From NCBI RefSeq assembly GCF_019654915.1, contig NZ_BPET01000008.1, positions 51,013 through 115,012 on the forward strand: 64,000 nt of DNA, in the 5' to 3' direction. Of the stretch, positions 46,405-54,869 are shown piece after piece. Source of the stretch: Shewanella sp. MBTL60-007. GTDB taxonomy: Bacteria > Pseudomonadota > Gammaproteobacteria > Enterobacterales > Shewanellaceae. The translations under genes were made by a program, and so were the position numbers. Under the pieces are notes generated by a model. That model saw only the letters and a list, made by a program, of their open reading frames with translations. It was not told the DNA's origin and did not search any database. The number at the start of each line of letters is the position of its first letter. Within the stretch, counting starts at the first letter, position 1.

Positions 46405-47133
46405 ATGAATACCTTGCTTATAAGTATCTCAATTATTTTATTTTGTTCGTCGGCATTTCTTTTTTGCCATCATTTTAGATATGGCACCAAGATCCAAGAC
46501 TTGCAGAATGAGATTGGGAACAGTTTTGACTCTAATAGTTGCATCGCCGCAAATGATGTGAACTCAAACAATAATTACCCTTTTGGATTCATTAGCTTAT
46601 TTCTAATTAGCGTTTCTGTTTTTCTCTATCTGACGTTAGGCAGATATCAAGACTTGGACTCGGCCATGGCTGACTACAATGTCGATTATCTGCTGGTTGC
46701 CGATATAAACAAGGGGCAGAAACTCGCCGAAAAGAATCCTGATGATCCACTGGTGTTATTAGGCTTAGCCCAATCGTATATCGATGGTGGCTTATATAAA
46801 GATGCGATCGAAACCTTAGATCAATTGCTGGTGATTAACAGCGAGAACACTGAGGCCTTAGGGTTAAAAGCATCATCCATGTACTACCGAGATGGTCGGG
46901 TAATCAACATGGACACCTCTTTAGTGATCGCGAGGGCGCTAACTCTGCATCACGAAGAGCTCAATACCCGCTTACTCATCGCCAATGATGCATACCTCAA
47001 TGGTAACTACCAGAAGGCGATAGATAACTGGAATATTGTGTTAACCAATAAGGTTCAAGTGTTTAATCGTGACGCTATTAATTTTGCAATTGAAAAGTCT
47101 AAGCAAAAACTCACGCAAGTTGGTTTCGACTAA
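46405..47133 (+). CDS. CcmI/NrfG-like membrane TPR protein
   Basis: A 242-residue protein: two N-terminal transmembrane helices (residues 3-21 and 58-78) linked by a charged loop, then tetratricopeptide repeats (PDDPLVLLGLAQSYIDGGLYKDAIETLDQLL, then ENTEALGLKASSMYYRDG and later repeats). This is the layout of CcmI/CcmH-C-terminal and NrfG proteins, which hold the apocytochrome C-terminus and present it to the heme lyase. It likely serves SirEFG although it is encoded on the other strand of the divergent locus. Confidence 0.82.
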   Translation: MNTLLISISIILFCSSAFLFCHHFRYGTKIQDLQNEIGNSFDSNSCIAANDVNSNNNYPFGFISLFLISVSVFLYLTLGRYQDLDSAMADYNVDYLLVADINKGQKLAEKNPDDPLVLLGLAQSYIDGGLYKDAIETLDQLLVINSENTEALGLKASSMYYRDGRVINMDTSLVIARALTLHHEELNTRLLIANDAYLNGNYQKAIDNWNIVLTNKVQVFNRDAINFAIEKSKQKLTQVGFD

Positions 47134-47217
47134 CTCATTAACGCCTAAATAGACGCTAGAAAAATATTAAATTAAAAAAATAACGTGTCGGTTTAATACC
47201 GATAATCGGAGGATGCT

Positions 47218-47925
47218 GTGAGTGAAAATATAGAGAGACGGAGGTTCCTTAAAGGTCTAGGAGCCAGCTCTTTGATATTGGCACCGCTTGGGTGTAGCTC
47301 GGTCAAAGACAAGGAAGATACCAACAAGCCGCACTATGTAATGGTTTTCGACCAAAACAAATGTGTTGGTTGTGGCGAGTGTAAGGAGGCCTGTAACAAG
47401 GCTAACCACTTGCCAGAAGGTAAATCTCGCCTGTTAATGGAAGAGCAATCAAGCGCCGTTGAAGGTCAACCTTGTCCACACTGCGGTAAAACAACTGACT
47501 GTGGTTGTCAGCGTAAGTTTGTGCGTGTTTCATGTCAGCAATGTAAGAATGCTCCTTGCGTAACAGTTTGCCCAACAGGCGCTGCACATCGCGATGAGAA
47601 GACTGGCATTGTGACTATGGATGCTGCGAAATGTGCTGGTTGTAAATACTGTATCGGTGCTTGCCCTTACGATGCACGTTTTATCAATAAAGAAACTGAC
47701 GTAGCCGACAACTGTGACTTCTGCCTAAACAGCAAGCTTGCTATTGGCGAGTTACCAGCTTGTGTTCAGCAGTGCCGTTACGACGCGTTGATCTTTGGCG
47801 ATGCAAACGATCCAACTTCATATGTGAGTAAGCTATTAGCAGTTAAGGACTCGGTACGTATTAAGCCGGGCTTCGGTACTGAACCTAGCCTGCGTTACAT
47901 CCCTATTGTGAAGCTAGGAGTATAG
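47218..47925 (+). CDS. sirC: SirC, Tat-exported 4x[4Fe-4S] ferredoxin subunit of the quinol dehydrogenase
   Basis: A 235-residue iron-sulfur protein of the NrfC/DmsB type. It starts with a twin-arginine signal (ERRRFLKG) and continues with four cysteine clusters (CVGCGECKEAC, CQQCKNAPCVTVCP, CAGCKYCIGACP, CDFC...CVQQC) for four [4Fe-4S] centres, plus an extra CPHCGKTTDCGC insertion. In S. oneidensis, SirC and SirD pass electrons from menaquinol to the sulfite reductase without CymA. The start is GTG with CGGAGGA four bases upstream. SirD begins two bases after the stop. Confidence 0.93.
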   Translation: MSENIERRRFLKGLGASSLILAPLGCSSVKDKEDTNKPHYVMVFDQNKCVGCGECKEACNKANHLPEGKSRLLMEEQSSAVEGQPCPHCGKTTDCGCQRKFVRVSCQQCKNAPCVTVCPTGAAHRDEKTGIVTMDAAKCAGCKYCIGACPYDARFINKETDVADNCDFCLNSKLAIGELPACVQQCRYDALIFGDANDPTSYVSKLLAVKDSVRIKPGFGTEPSLRYIPIVKLGV

Positions 47926-47927
47926 TC

Positions 47928-48875
47928 ATGGACGGTAATATTGAATTTACAATGGGCCTTTCACAAGGCATCGCTTGGCCTTGGCCGATTGCGGTTTACC
48001 TGTTCTTTGCTGGTATCTCTGGTGGTGCACTAGCGGTAGCGCTGTTCATTCGTTTTTATAAAAAGCAAACTGAAAACACGCCTTTCCTTAAGGCGGCGTC
48101 TTTAGTTTCATTAGTGACGATTGCACTGGGTATGATCTGTCTAGTTCTAGACTTAACAAACCCACTGTTCTTCTGGCGAATCTTGGTGTTCTACAACCTA
48201 AACTCAGTGATGTCTGTGGGTGTTATCGCCCTGTCTGCATACATTCCTTTGGTAGCGTTGGTGACACTGTTCGCACTAGAAGAAGAGATCAAAGCATACA
48301 AGTCGTTGCATTTCTTGTTGCCAATTATCGACAAGTTACGCGGTATTCGCTCGCCATCTGAAAAGCTAGTACTGGTACTTGCTATGTCAGTGTGTGCTTA
48401 CACCGGCTTCTTGATCTCTGCGTTAATTCGCTTCCCTATTATCAATACCTCAGTATTGCCTGCGCTATTTGTTGCGTCAGGTTTATCTGCCGGTGCTGCA
48501 GCTGCAAAAATGATTGCAGTATCAGTATTTAAAGAAGACCTACACAGCAAAGATATGCATACATTACACGGCCTAGAGTGGCCAGTAATGGCGGCAGAAG
48601 CCCTGTTCCTATTCATGATTATCATGTCTTTGGCAACAGGCAATGCAGGTGCACAAGCTGCATTCGCTGGGTTCCATACCGGTGTTTGGGCCAATGTGTT
48701 CTGGATAGGTGTTGTGGGTATTGGTTTTGTTGGTCCACTACTGCTTAACTTCGCCACCGGTAAAGCGTTCAGCCATTCGGCTAAAGCGTTTTTCATGTCT
48801 GGTATGTGTGCAGTAGTTGGCATGATGTGCCTGCGTTTATTCATCATTTACGCTGGTCAGTTAAATGCCATCTAG
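47928..48875 (+). CDS. sirD: SirD, NrfD/PsrC-type membrane quinol dehydrogenase subunit
   Basis: A 315-residue inner-membrane protein with eight or nine helices of the NrfD/PsrC family. The N-terminal WPWPIAVYLFFAGISGGALA and DLTNPLFFWRILVFYNLNSVMSVG stretches are characteristic of the quinol-binding face. It oxidises menaquinol and passes electrons to SirC. It lacks cofactors of its own. The ribosome site GGAG lies within the end of sirC. The following intergenic region contains two strong hairpins. Confidence 0.93.
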   Translation: MDGNIEFTMGLSQGIAWPWPIAVYLFFAGISGGALAVALFIRFYKKQTENTPFLKAASLVSLVTIALGMICLVLDLTNPLFFWRILVFYNLNSVMSVGVIALSAYIPLVALVTLFALEEEIKAYKSLHFLLPIIDKLRGIRSPSEKLVLVLAMSVCAYTGFLISALIRFPIINTSVLPALFVASGLSAGAAAAKMIAVSVFKEDLHSKDMHTLHGLEWPVMAAEALFLFMIIMSLATGNAGAQAAFAGFHTGVWANVFWIGVVGIGFVGPLLLNFATGKAFSHSAKAFFMSGMCAVVGMMCLRLFIIYAGQLNAI

Positions 48876-48948
48876 TTGGAGTTATCGATAAGCTATTAAC
48901 GCCCCCTAAGTTAACAGAACTGTCGATTAGTCCAATGTGTAAAAGTAG

Positions 48949-49015
48949 TGAGTCTGCGGTGACTCCTCCCCAATCGCTGAGGTTATGCCTTAGCGGTGGA
49001 GTGACCAAAGACTCA
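48949..49015 (+). other. Large nested hairpin between sirD and the nosL-like gene
   Basis: A 67-base structure in three collinear stems: outer TGAGTCT / AGACTCA (7 bp), middle GTGACTCC / GGAGTGAC (one mismatch), inner CGCTGAGG / CCTTAGCG (one G-U) closed by TTATG. No T-run follows, so it is not a standard terminator. It may stabilise the sirA-sirD part of the transcript or attenuate transcription into the copper genes. Confidence 0.7.
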
Positions 49016-49147
49016 ATACTAATAGTGCTAGCAAGGTTTAATTGTGGTGTTGAGGCATAGGTTCGTTAAGGGCTTTCCCTATGGGCGCTTGATGAACTAT
49101 TCGCTTTAGCTTTATAGCAATTAATTGCGCTAGCTGTGAGTAAGCTT

Positions 49148-49185
49148 GCCCTTCGAGTGTCGCCCCTGCAAGGCTATCGAAGGGC
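49148..49185 (+). other. Second hairpin upstream of the nosL-like gene
   Basis: GCCCTTCGA pairs perfectly with TCGAAGGGC (9 bp) over a 20-base loop that itself contains GCCCCTGCAAGGC. It ends 33 bases before the start codon of the nosL-like gene, where it could influence transcription or translation. Confidence 0.65.
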
Positions 49186-49218
49186 TAGCCTGAAAGCATA
49201 GTGGAACTTGGAGAGAAA

Positions 49219-49710
49219 ATGAAAAAGCTAATCTGTTTGTTATTCCTTTTACCTTTGCTCGGAGCATGCGGCGACAGCAATACCGATGCCAAGCAATACA
49301 CGGCTGAGGCCATTCATGAACATGACCGTTGCCACCTGTGCGGCATGATGATCACCAAGTATCCAGGTCCTAAAGGGCAAGTACACCTAAAAGGGCAGAG
49401 TGTCGTGCCTAAGTTCTGCTCGACTCGCGACATGTTTAACTTCGCGCTGCAGCCAGAAAACAAACGTCAAATTGAGGCGCTATTTGTCCATGACGTCGCT
49501 GCGACAGATTGGGAGCATCCAAAAGATGAAGCTTTCACCGAGGCCACTCAGGCTTGGTATGTCTACGGTACGATTAAAAAAGCCGTGATGGGGCCTGCGG
49601 TTGCTAGCTTTAAGAATCAAGAAGATGCGGTTAAATTTGCCGAAGAGTTTGGCGGCGCCGTATTACCTTATGAAAAGATTGATATTGCCCTGTTAGCAGG
49701 TGAACAGTAA
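49219..49710 (+). CDS. NosL-like copper-binding lipoprotein of the sir locus
   Basis: A 163-residue lipoprotein: signal peptide with lipobox LGAC followed by GDSN. The copper(I) motif CHLCGMMI (NosL-type CxxCGM) is at residues 38-45. NosL delivers copper to nitrous oxide reductase in other bacteria; here no nosZ is present and the neighbours are NosD/F/Y-like proteins and a copper sulfite reductase, so copper delivery to SirA is the natural reading. GGAGAG directly precedes the ATG; a GTG six codons upstream is less likely. Confidence 0.9.
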   Translation: MKKLICLLFLLPLLGACGDSNTDAKQYTAEAIHEHDRCHLCGMMITKYPGPKGQVHLKGQSVVPKFCSTRDMFNFALQPENKRQIEALFVHDVAATDWEHPKDEAFTEATQAWYVYGTIKKAVMGPAVASFKNQEDAVKFAEEFGGAVLPYEKIDIALLAGEQ

Positions 49711-49741
49711 GTCGTTACTTACTTTTGTCGCATACTAAAGT

Positions 49742-51085
49742 ATGAAGAAACTCATGATTAATCTTAGTTCAGAGCAGGTGCAGAACAGTTTGATAAAGGC
49801 GGCGAAACAGCTCTGTCTTAGCACTTGCTTCTGTCTGTTTATTTGCCCGATTGCCATCGCTGAGAGCTACTCGGTGGCTAACGCTGAAGGCCTTAAGCAG
49901 CAACTTAAGAGCGTAAAAGCGGGTGATACACTCACCTTGAAAGCGGGAGTATATTCGGGCCATTTTGCCATCCATCAGCCTATTACCCTAACGGGGGAAA
50001 AAGGCGCGATTATTGATGCAGGCGGTATCGGGAGCGCGATTACCGTTTATGTATCAGATGTGACCATTTCTAAGCTACAGATCCAAAACTGGGGTGGCGA
50101 CCTCTATGAACTTGACTCCGGCATATTGTTGCAAGATAAGGCAGACCGAGTGCGTATTGAGTCTAGCCGTCTTAGTGGTAGTGGCTTTGGTATTTATGCA
50201 GAGAATTCAAGCCATATCAGGGTTGTAAACAATATTATCTCAGGTAATCCAGAGCTGTATAAGCTTGATCGGGGAGACGGTGTTTACCTTAAAGGCGTTG
50301 ACGCCCCTGTTGTGCACGACAACCAAATTTCACATGTTAGAGATGGTGTTTATCTTGAAACTAGCACCAACAGTCTCGTGTTTGATAACCGCTTTCACTC
50401 TGCACAGTATGGTATTCACTACATGTATACCAAGCACGATGAAGCCTATGGCAATCAGGTGGATAACGTCGATGGTGGTTACGCCATCATGAGCTCAGAG
50501 TTTGTCAATCTTCATCAAAATCAGGCTTCCAATACCTTAGATTTTGGCGTGCTACTTAATATCAGTAACCACTGTATCGTCAGTAATAACCGCCTGTCGC
50601 TGGGCCATAATCCTCAGGGAACCGCAGAGCTCGGCAATGAGGGCAAAGGGATTTTTATCTACGGCGCCCGCGATAATGAAGTGAGTTATAACCTGTTTGC
50701 TACTAGTGATATCGGCATCTACATGGCCATGGGCGGTGAGAAGAATAAGATTTACGGCAATCAGTTTGTTAATAACAAGACCCAAGTGAAATACGTGGGC
50801 GACTCTCTTTTGGAGTGGAGTCATCAAGGCCGTGGCAATTACTGGAGCGGCCATATGGGTTGGGATGCAAACCATGACGGTATCGCCGATAAACCTTATC
50901 GACCTAACGATAACCTAGATAAACTTTTTTGGCTCTATCCCGAGGCACGCTTCTTGATGAACAGCCCTGTGGTTGCGCTGCTTCGTTGGGTGCAAGGACA
51001 GTTTGAATTCGGTCCCGCTACCGGGATTGTCGATAGCTTTCCGCTGCTAAGCATGGACAGCGTCGATGGGGGGCGCCTTCGATGA
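49742..51085 (+). CDS. NosD-like periplasmic parallel beta-helix protein
   Basis: A 447-residue exported protein (signal peptide cleavage after AIA/ES). The body is a right-handed parallel beta-helix with repeating turns such as GSGFGIYAENSSHIRVVNNIISGN and DGVYLETSTNSLVFDNRF, as in NosD. NosD with an ABC transporter (NosF, NosY) helps mature the copper centre of N2O reductase. Here it probably performs the same task for SirA. It overlaps the next gene by 4 bases (ATGA). Confidence 0.9.
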   Translation: MKKLMINLSSEQVQNSLIKAAKQLCLSTCFCLFICPIAIAESYSVANAEGLKQQLKSVKAGDTLTLKAGVYSGHFAIHQPITLTGEKGAIIDAGGIGSAITVYVSDVTISKLQIQNWGGDLYELDSGILLQDKADRVRIESSRLSGSGFGIYAENSSHIRVVNNIISGNPELYKLDRGDGVYLKGVDAPVVHDNQISHVRDGVYLETSTNSLVFDNRFHSAQYGIHYMYTKHDEAYGNQVDNVDGGYAIMSSEFVNLHQNQASNTLDFGVLLNISNHCIVSNNRLSLGHNPQGTAELGNEGKGIFIYGARDNEVSYNLFATSDIGIYMAMGGEKNKIYGNQFVNNKTQVKYVGDSLLEWSHQGRGNYWSGHMGWDANHDGIADKPYRPNDNLDKLFWLYPEARFLMNSPVVALLRWVQGQFEFGPATGIVDSFPLLSMDSVDGGRLR

Positions 51086-52035
51086 ACGCTGCGACCCAAA
51101 TCCCTGGGGGTAATCATGAGAATACAATGTCAGAACTCGCAATACAGCTAACCGATGTTAGCCTTAAATATAACGATTTTACCGCACTCGATGGTGTCAG
51201 CTTTGACGTTGAGGCGGGTCAGACATTAGCCTTGCTCGGTCACAATGGTGCCGGCAAGTCTAGCCTGATTAAAATCATCTTAGGTTTGATCCAGCCAACA
51301 AGGGGCTCGGTGAATATATTGGGGCAGAACGCTCAGGCCAGTCAGGCTCGCAATAGTGTGTGTCTCGGTTACCTGCCTGAAGATGCAAGTTTCTACGACA
51401 AGCTGACAGGGTATGAAGTGTTACGCTATTTTGCGGCGTTGAAAGGCGTGAGCCAGCAGCGTGTCGCGTCACTTATCGAAGAGTTTGGTCTCGAATATGC
51501 CCAGCATCGACAGCTAAAAACCTATTCTAAAGGGATGAAGCAGCGACTAGGGGTGGCCCAAGCGATTTTGTCAGAGCCTAAGGTGCTGTTACTTGATGAG
51601 CCTACCGTCGGGCTAGATCCTCAGGCATCTCAGTTCCTCTACGGTAAAATTAATCAGTTAAAGCAGGCGGGCTGCGCTGTGGTGATCTCAACTCATGAGC
51701 TGTCTCTGGCTGAGTCCCATCTGGATCGCGCCTTGATCATGGCTAAAGGTAAGCGTCTCGCCCTAGGCTCCTGCGCTGAGTTGAGAAGTGCCTGCACGCT
51801 TAAGACCTGTATCGATTTCAGTGAACTTAGTGAGCGGGTGAAGAGCAATGCTTATCTGCAACAGTTTTACCAAGATGGCTTGTTACAGATCGCTACCTCA
51901 CAAAAGAGTGAAGTGGTTCAGCACCTAGTTACTCAATGCCAAGTATTTGATTTTGAAATTAAAGAGCCAAGGCTCGAAGATATTTACCACGATTTAATGG
52001 GGCAAACTTTACGCTCCTCGGTTGAGCAGTCATAG
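51082..52035 (+). CDS. NosF-like ABC transporter ATPase
   Basis: A 317-residue ATPase. Walker A is GHNGAGKSS, the signature is YSKGMKQRLGVAQA, Walker B is VLLLDEPTVGLD, and the H-loop is STHELS. An extra C-terminal domain of about 90 residues follows. It powers the membrane partner encoded next, together with the NosD-like protein. Translation may start at the ATG overlapping the nosD-like stop (coupled) or at the ATG 15 codons later (MSELAIQL), which matches the usual ABC domain start. Confidence 0.9.
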   Translation: MNAATQIPGGNHENTMSELAIQLTDVSLKYNDFTALDGVSFDVEAGQTLALLGHNGAGKSSLIKIILGLIQPTRGSVNILGQNAQASQARNSVCLGYLPEDASFYDKLTGYEVLRYFAALKGVSQQRVASLIEEFGLEYAQHRQLKTYSKGMKQRLGVAQAILSEPKVLLLDEPTVGLDPQASQFLYGKINQLKQAGCAVVISTHELSLAESHLDRALIMAKGKRLALGSCAELRSACTLKTCIDFSELSERVKSNAYLQQFYQDGLLQIATSQKSEVVQHLVTQCQVFDFEIKEPRLEDIYHDLMGQTLRSSVEQS

Positions 52036-52036
52036 A

Positions 52037-52882
52037 ATGCAGATGAATAGACTTAAATCCCCGATTTTGATTATTGCCTATAAAGAGATCTGTGATAGCT
52101 CTCGTAATCGTTGGCTTACCTTTATGGGAAGTATTTTTCTACTGCTCTCTTTGAGTGTTAGCTTCGCCGGCAGTGCGGTGACGGGTAGCCTGTATCTACC
52201 AGAGCTTGATAGTCTAATGAGCAGCCTATCCACCATCTCGGTGTTTATCATTCCGCTGGCGGCGATTTTGCTGTGCTACGACAGTTTTGTAGGCGAGGAA
52301 GAAGCGGGCACCTTACTGTTACTACTGTCGTACCCATTGACGCGATCACAGATTATCTTCGGTAAGCTACTCGGCCACATCACTGTGATGTTAACCGCAA
52401 CAGGTGTAGCCTTTGGATTGACGGCGGCGCTACTGCTACTCGTTGGGGAGCAGTACGATGGTGGCGAATTAGTGGCGGCATTTATGCAGTTCGTGCTTAG
52501 CAGTAACTTGTTGGCTCTTACCTTTATTCTGTTGAGTTACATTGTCAGCTTAAAATGCACCGAGAAAGCTAAGGCGATCGGTTGTTTATTGCTGCTGTGG
52601 TTTCTGTTTGTGCTGATCTATGATCTGTTGCTTCTGACCTTGTTGGTATCAGATTTCTCCTTCGCCAATCAATTCTTGATTAATATTCTGATCGCCATGA
52701 GTCCGACGGATCTCTATCGTGCGATCAATCTAGTGGCAATAGAGGGAGAAGGGGCCACAGGCAGCTTGGCGATGATAGCGACCACAGATTGGGGCTTATC
52801 GGCGATGTACGGCTTATTCCTATTATGGATAACCTCTTTGACGTTTATCTCACATCGAATTTTTAAGCGTAAGCCGCTTTGA
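52037..52882 (+). CDS. NosY-like ABC transporter permease
   Basis: A 281-residue inner-membrane permease of the ABC-2/NosY type with six hydrophobic helices; the intracellular GEEEAGTLLLLLSYPLTRSQI motif after helix 2 is characteristic. It forms the transporter with the upstream ATPase. The first ATG lies one base after the previous stop; a TTG upstream is open but overlaps the ATPase gene. What it moves is not settled in the family; a sulfur species or copper-chaperone activation has been considered. Confidence 0.9.
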   Translation: MQMNRLKSPILIIAYKEICDSSRNRWLTFMGSIFLLLSLSVSFAGSAVTGSLYLPELDSLMSSLSTISVFIIPLAAILLCYDSFVGEEEAGTLLLLLSYPLTRSQIIFGKLLGHITVMLTATGVAFGLTAALLLLVGEQYDGGELVAAFMQFVLSSNLLALTFILLSYIVSLKCTEKAKAIGCLLLLWFLFVLIYDLLLLTLLVSDFSFANQFLINILIAMSPTDLYRAINLVAIEGEGATGSLAMIATTDWGLSAMYGLFLLWITSLTFISHRIFKRKPL

Positions 52883-53091
52883 ACCAGCCGAGATAAACTC
52901 GTTACGAGGGCTGAAAATGTTCTACAACTAAATGAGTAATATCACTAAATTCTAAATCTGTGAACACTGGCGATGATTGGCCGCGCAATGGCGGCCGTTT
53001 TGGGCCAATAATCACATTCTACTTAAGCACTTAGTTGTAAAATTTAAACATTCATAAACCAGTTGCGCATAATAAGTAGTCGAGGTTAGTT

Positions 53092-54375
53092 GTGTTAAAA
53101 ATCACTCCTTATTTGGAGTTAGATACAGAAGCTCACCAGTTGGTTGATCATGTGAGTGGTAAGAAGGTGGTGTTAACCTTCTCCGAGTCGGCAGTACTGC
53201 ATCGTCTTCTGCTATCTTCTAAGCCGGTTTGCTCCAAAGAGGAGCTACTTAGTGCAGGATGGCCCGATCGCGTTGTTGCTGTGACCTCACTCACTCAGTG
53301 CATTAGCACCTTGCGTAAGAAGCTTGACGCTTACCGTGAGGTACAACTAAAAACCATCGCTCGCCGTGGTTATCAGTTGCATATCTCGACTCAATCCCAT
53401 GTAAAGATGTTAGCGGTTAATGACGCCGAATCGATGCGCGCCGCGATTGTCGATGTATCACTGTTGGTTAAAATTTCCGGTATCGTCATCGCATTGATGC
53501 TAATCGTACTCGCTTGGTATTGCAGTGATTACCATAAGGCTAAACAGAACCTCGCGCGTTGGGATAGCAATGAGCAATTTGAACTACAAGTTGGCGGTTT
53601 AAAGGGCGATGCTCAACTGCTGTATAAGGACGATGCCCCGCACCTACACCCCTTTATGTGGGAAAAGCATCTTATACCGGATACTAGCTTCTTAAGTTGC
53701 CATGATGATTTCAATGCCTTTGCTGCAACCGATGGTGTTAACTACTCGATGGCGCTTTGCCCTGGTACAGATAAACAGCAATGTGCGGGTAAGGGATTGA
53801 TTAACTTGACCTCGGTGGATTCAGAACCTGCAGAGCTTAATCTGCAAGAGTTTGTCGATCTTTCCAGTGCCATGGAGCAGCGCATTCGTTATAACCGAGT
53901 GATGCTGCCAGAGAGTACTAATACCAATGGCGAATTGCTTGAGCACAATTATCAGGCTGATGTGTATTTCCCTGTAAAGGGTGAACTGCTGATCCGTGCC
54001 GATATCAACATGTCGCTGATCTATGACTCGTCAGACACCGGTGAATTTCATTCATCGACCTGTATTACCGACCAAGACTGTCTAACTACACCGATTAAGT
54101 ACAAGACCCGGGGTAAGTTCAAGCAGTACTCGGGGACGATAGGCGGTTTAGAAGCGGATATTTTTAAAGTGAATATTGAGCAGAAAGACTTGATTAAGCC
54201 GGATAAGCTCAATGACTCGGCGGTACGTTTTTATCGTGATTTACGCAAGCGTGATATTCAAGATGAAGAAGTGTATTACATTCGAATTCACCAAGATCAC
54301 AAAACTGCGGTTTGGATTACCCCGCTTTTTGGGCAAGTTACGGCTTGGTACCATTATGAGAGGTTCGATATTTAG
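53092..54375 (+). CDS. ToxR/CadC-like membrane-bound transcriptional regulator
   Basis: A 427-residue protein: an N-terminal OmpR/PhoB-type winged helix (residues 10-100, ELLSAGWPDRVVAVTSLTQCISTLRKKL and KTIARRGYQL), one transmembrane helix (about 122-142), and a 280-residue periplasmic domain with about six cysteines (SCHDDF, ALCPG, QQCAGKG, STCITDQDC). This is the ToxR/CadC arrangement, in which a periplasmic signal is read directly by a DNA-binding protein. It follows the sir copper genes by 209 bases on the same strand and may control them; that link is positional only. The start is GTG. A terminator follows. Confidence 0.87.
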   Translation: MLKITPYLELDTEAHQLVDHVSGKKVVLTFSESAVLHRLLLSSKPVCSKEELLSAGWPDRVVAVTSLTQCISTLRKKLDAYREVQLKTIARRGYQLHISTQSHVKMLAVNDAESMRAAIVDVSLLVKISGIVIALMLIVLAWYCSDYHKAKQNLARWDSNEQFELQVGGLKGDAQLLYKDDAPHLHPFMWEKHLIPDTSFLSCHDDFNAFAATDGVNYSMALCPGTDKQQCAGKGLINLTSVDSEPAELNLQEFVDLSSAMEQRIRYNRVMLPESTNTNGELLEHNYQADVYFPVKGELLIRADINMSLIYDSSDTGEFHSSTCITDQDCLTTPIKYKTRGKFKQYSGTIGGLEADIFKVNIEQKDLIKPDKLNDSAVRFYRDLRKRDIQDEEVYYIRIHQDHKTAVWITPLFGQVTAWYHYERFDI

Positions 54376-54411
54376 GTCGATATCTGGGCTCATATCGAGC
54401 TGAGCTGAGTT

Positions 54412-54428
54412 GTTAGACTGCGTCTAAC
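54412..54428. repeat. Palindrome GTTAGAC-TGC-GTCTAAC
   Basis: A 7-bp perfect palindrome with a 3-base centre. Two more copies with different centres (GAA, GTA) lie at 56685-56701 and 56749-56765, so this is one member of a small repeat family. Confidence 0.85.
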
Positions 54429-54460
54429 GGTTAATATCATGGGACTGCCTCCCACTTTGA

Positions 54461-54487
54461 AAGCCCACATAACCGTGGGCTTTTTTG
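54461..54487 (+). terminator. Terminator after the ToxR-like regulator gene
   Basis: AAGCCCAC / GTGGGCTT stem with a 6-base loop running into a T-tract, 86 bases after the stop codon. Confidence 0.88.
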
Positions 54488-54508
54488 TACCCTTGGTTTT
54501 GCTGTGTC

Positions 54509-54625
54509 GCTCCACAGTGGAGCTTTGTCGATATGTGCAATCAAGCTGCGCTTGATGAAGAGCGTGGTTTAGCCACTTATCTGGCCGAGCCAGAACCATC
54601 ATTGATGATGGTTCTACGTCATTTT
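54509..54625. repeat. Left palindrome array, including the left copy of a 42-bp inverted repeat
   Basis: Three successive short palindromes: GCTCCAC-A-GTGGAGC (54509-54523), ATCAAGC-TGC-GCTTGAT (54540-54556) and AGAACCATCA-TTGA-TGATGGTTCT (54592-54615). The last, with its preceding GCCGAGCC, recurs inverted at 56412-56453 (about 36 of 42 positions identical). The array therefore faces a related array about 1.8 kb away. The rest of the gap to 54870 holds no visible gene. Confidence 0.8.
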
Positions 54626-54869
54626 CATTTCCGTATTACGGCAACTTCGATGGGGAATGGTATTTTATGTGAGGCCAGCATTCCACCGCGGTTATCGCCA
54701 AATTAGTTGCTATAAAAAGTACATAATGCTGTATAAATAATACCCTTTTTGTTTTTGTGTTGCCCTTTAAAACAATGAGTTATGATAGGTTCTTCGTCTT
54801 ATCAAGGCGCACTGATAATAATGTTATTGCTGCTAATCAGTAAGTTGTTAGTGCAACAGGAGTTACACA

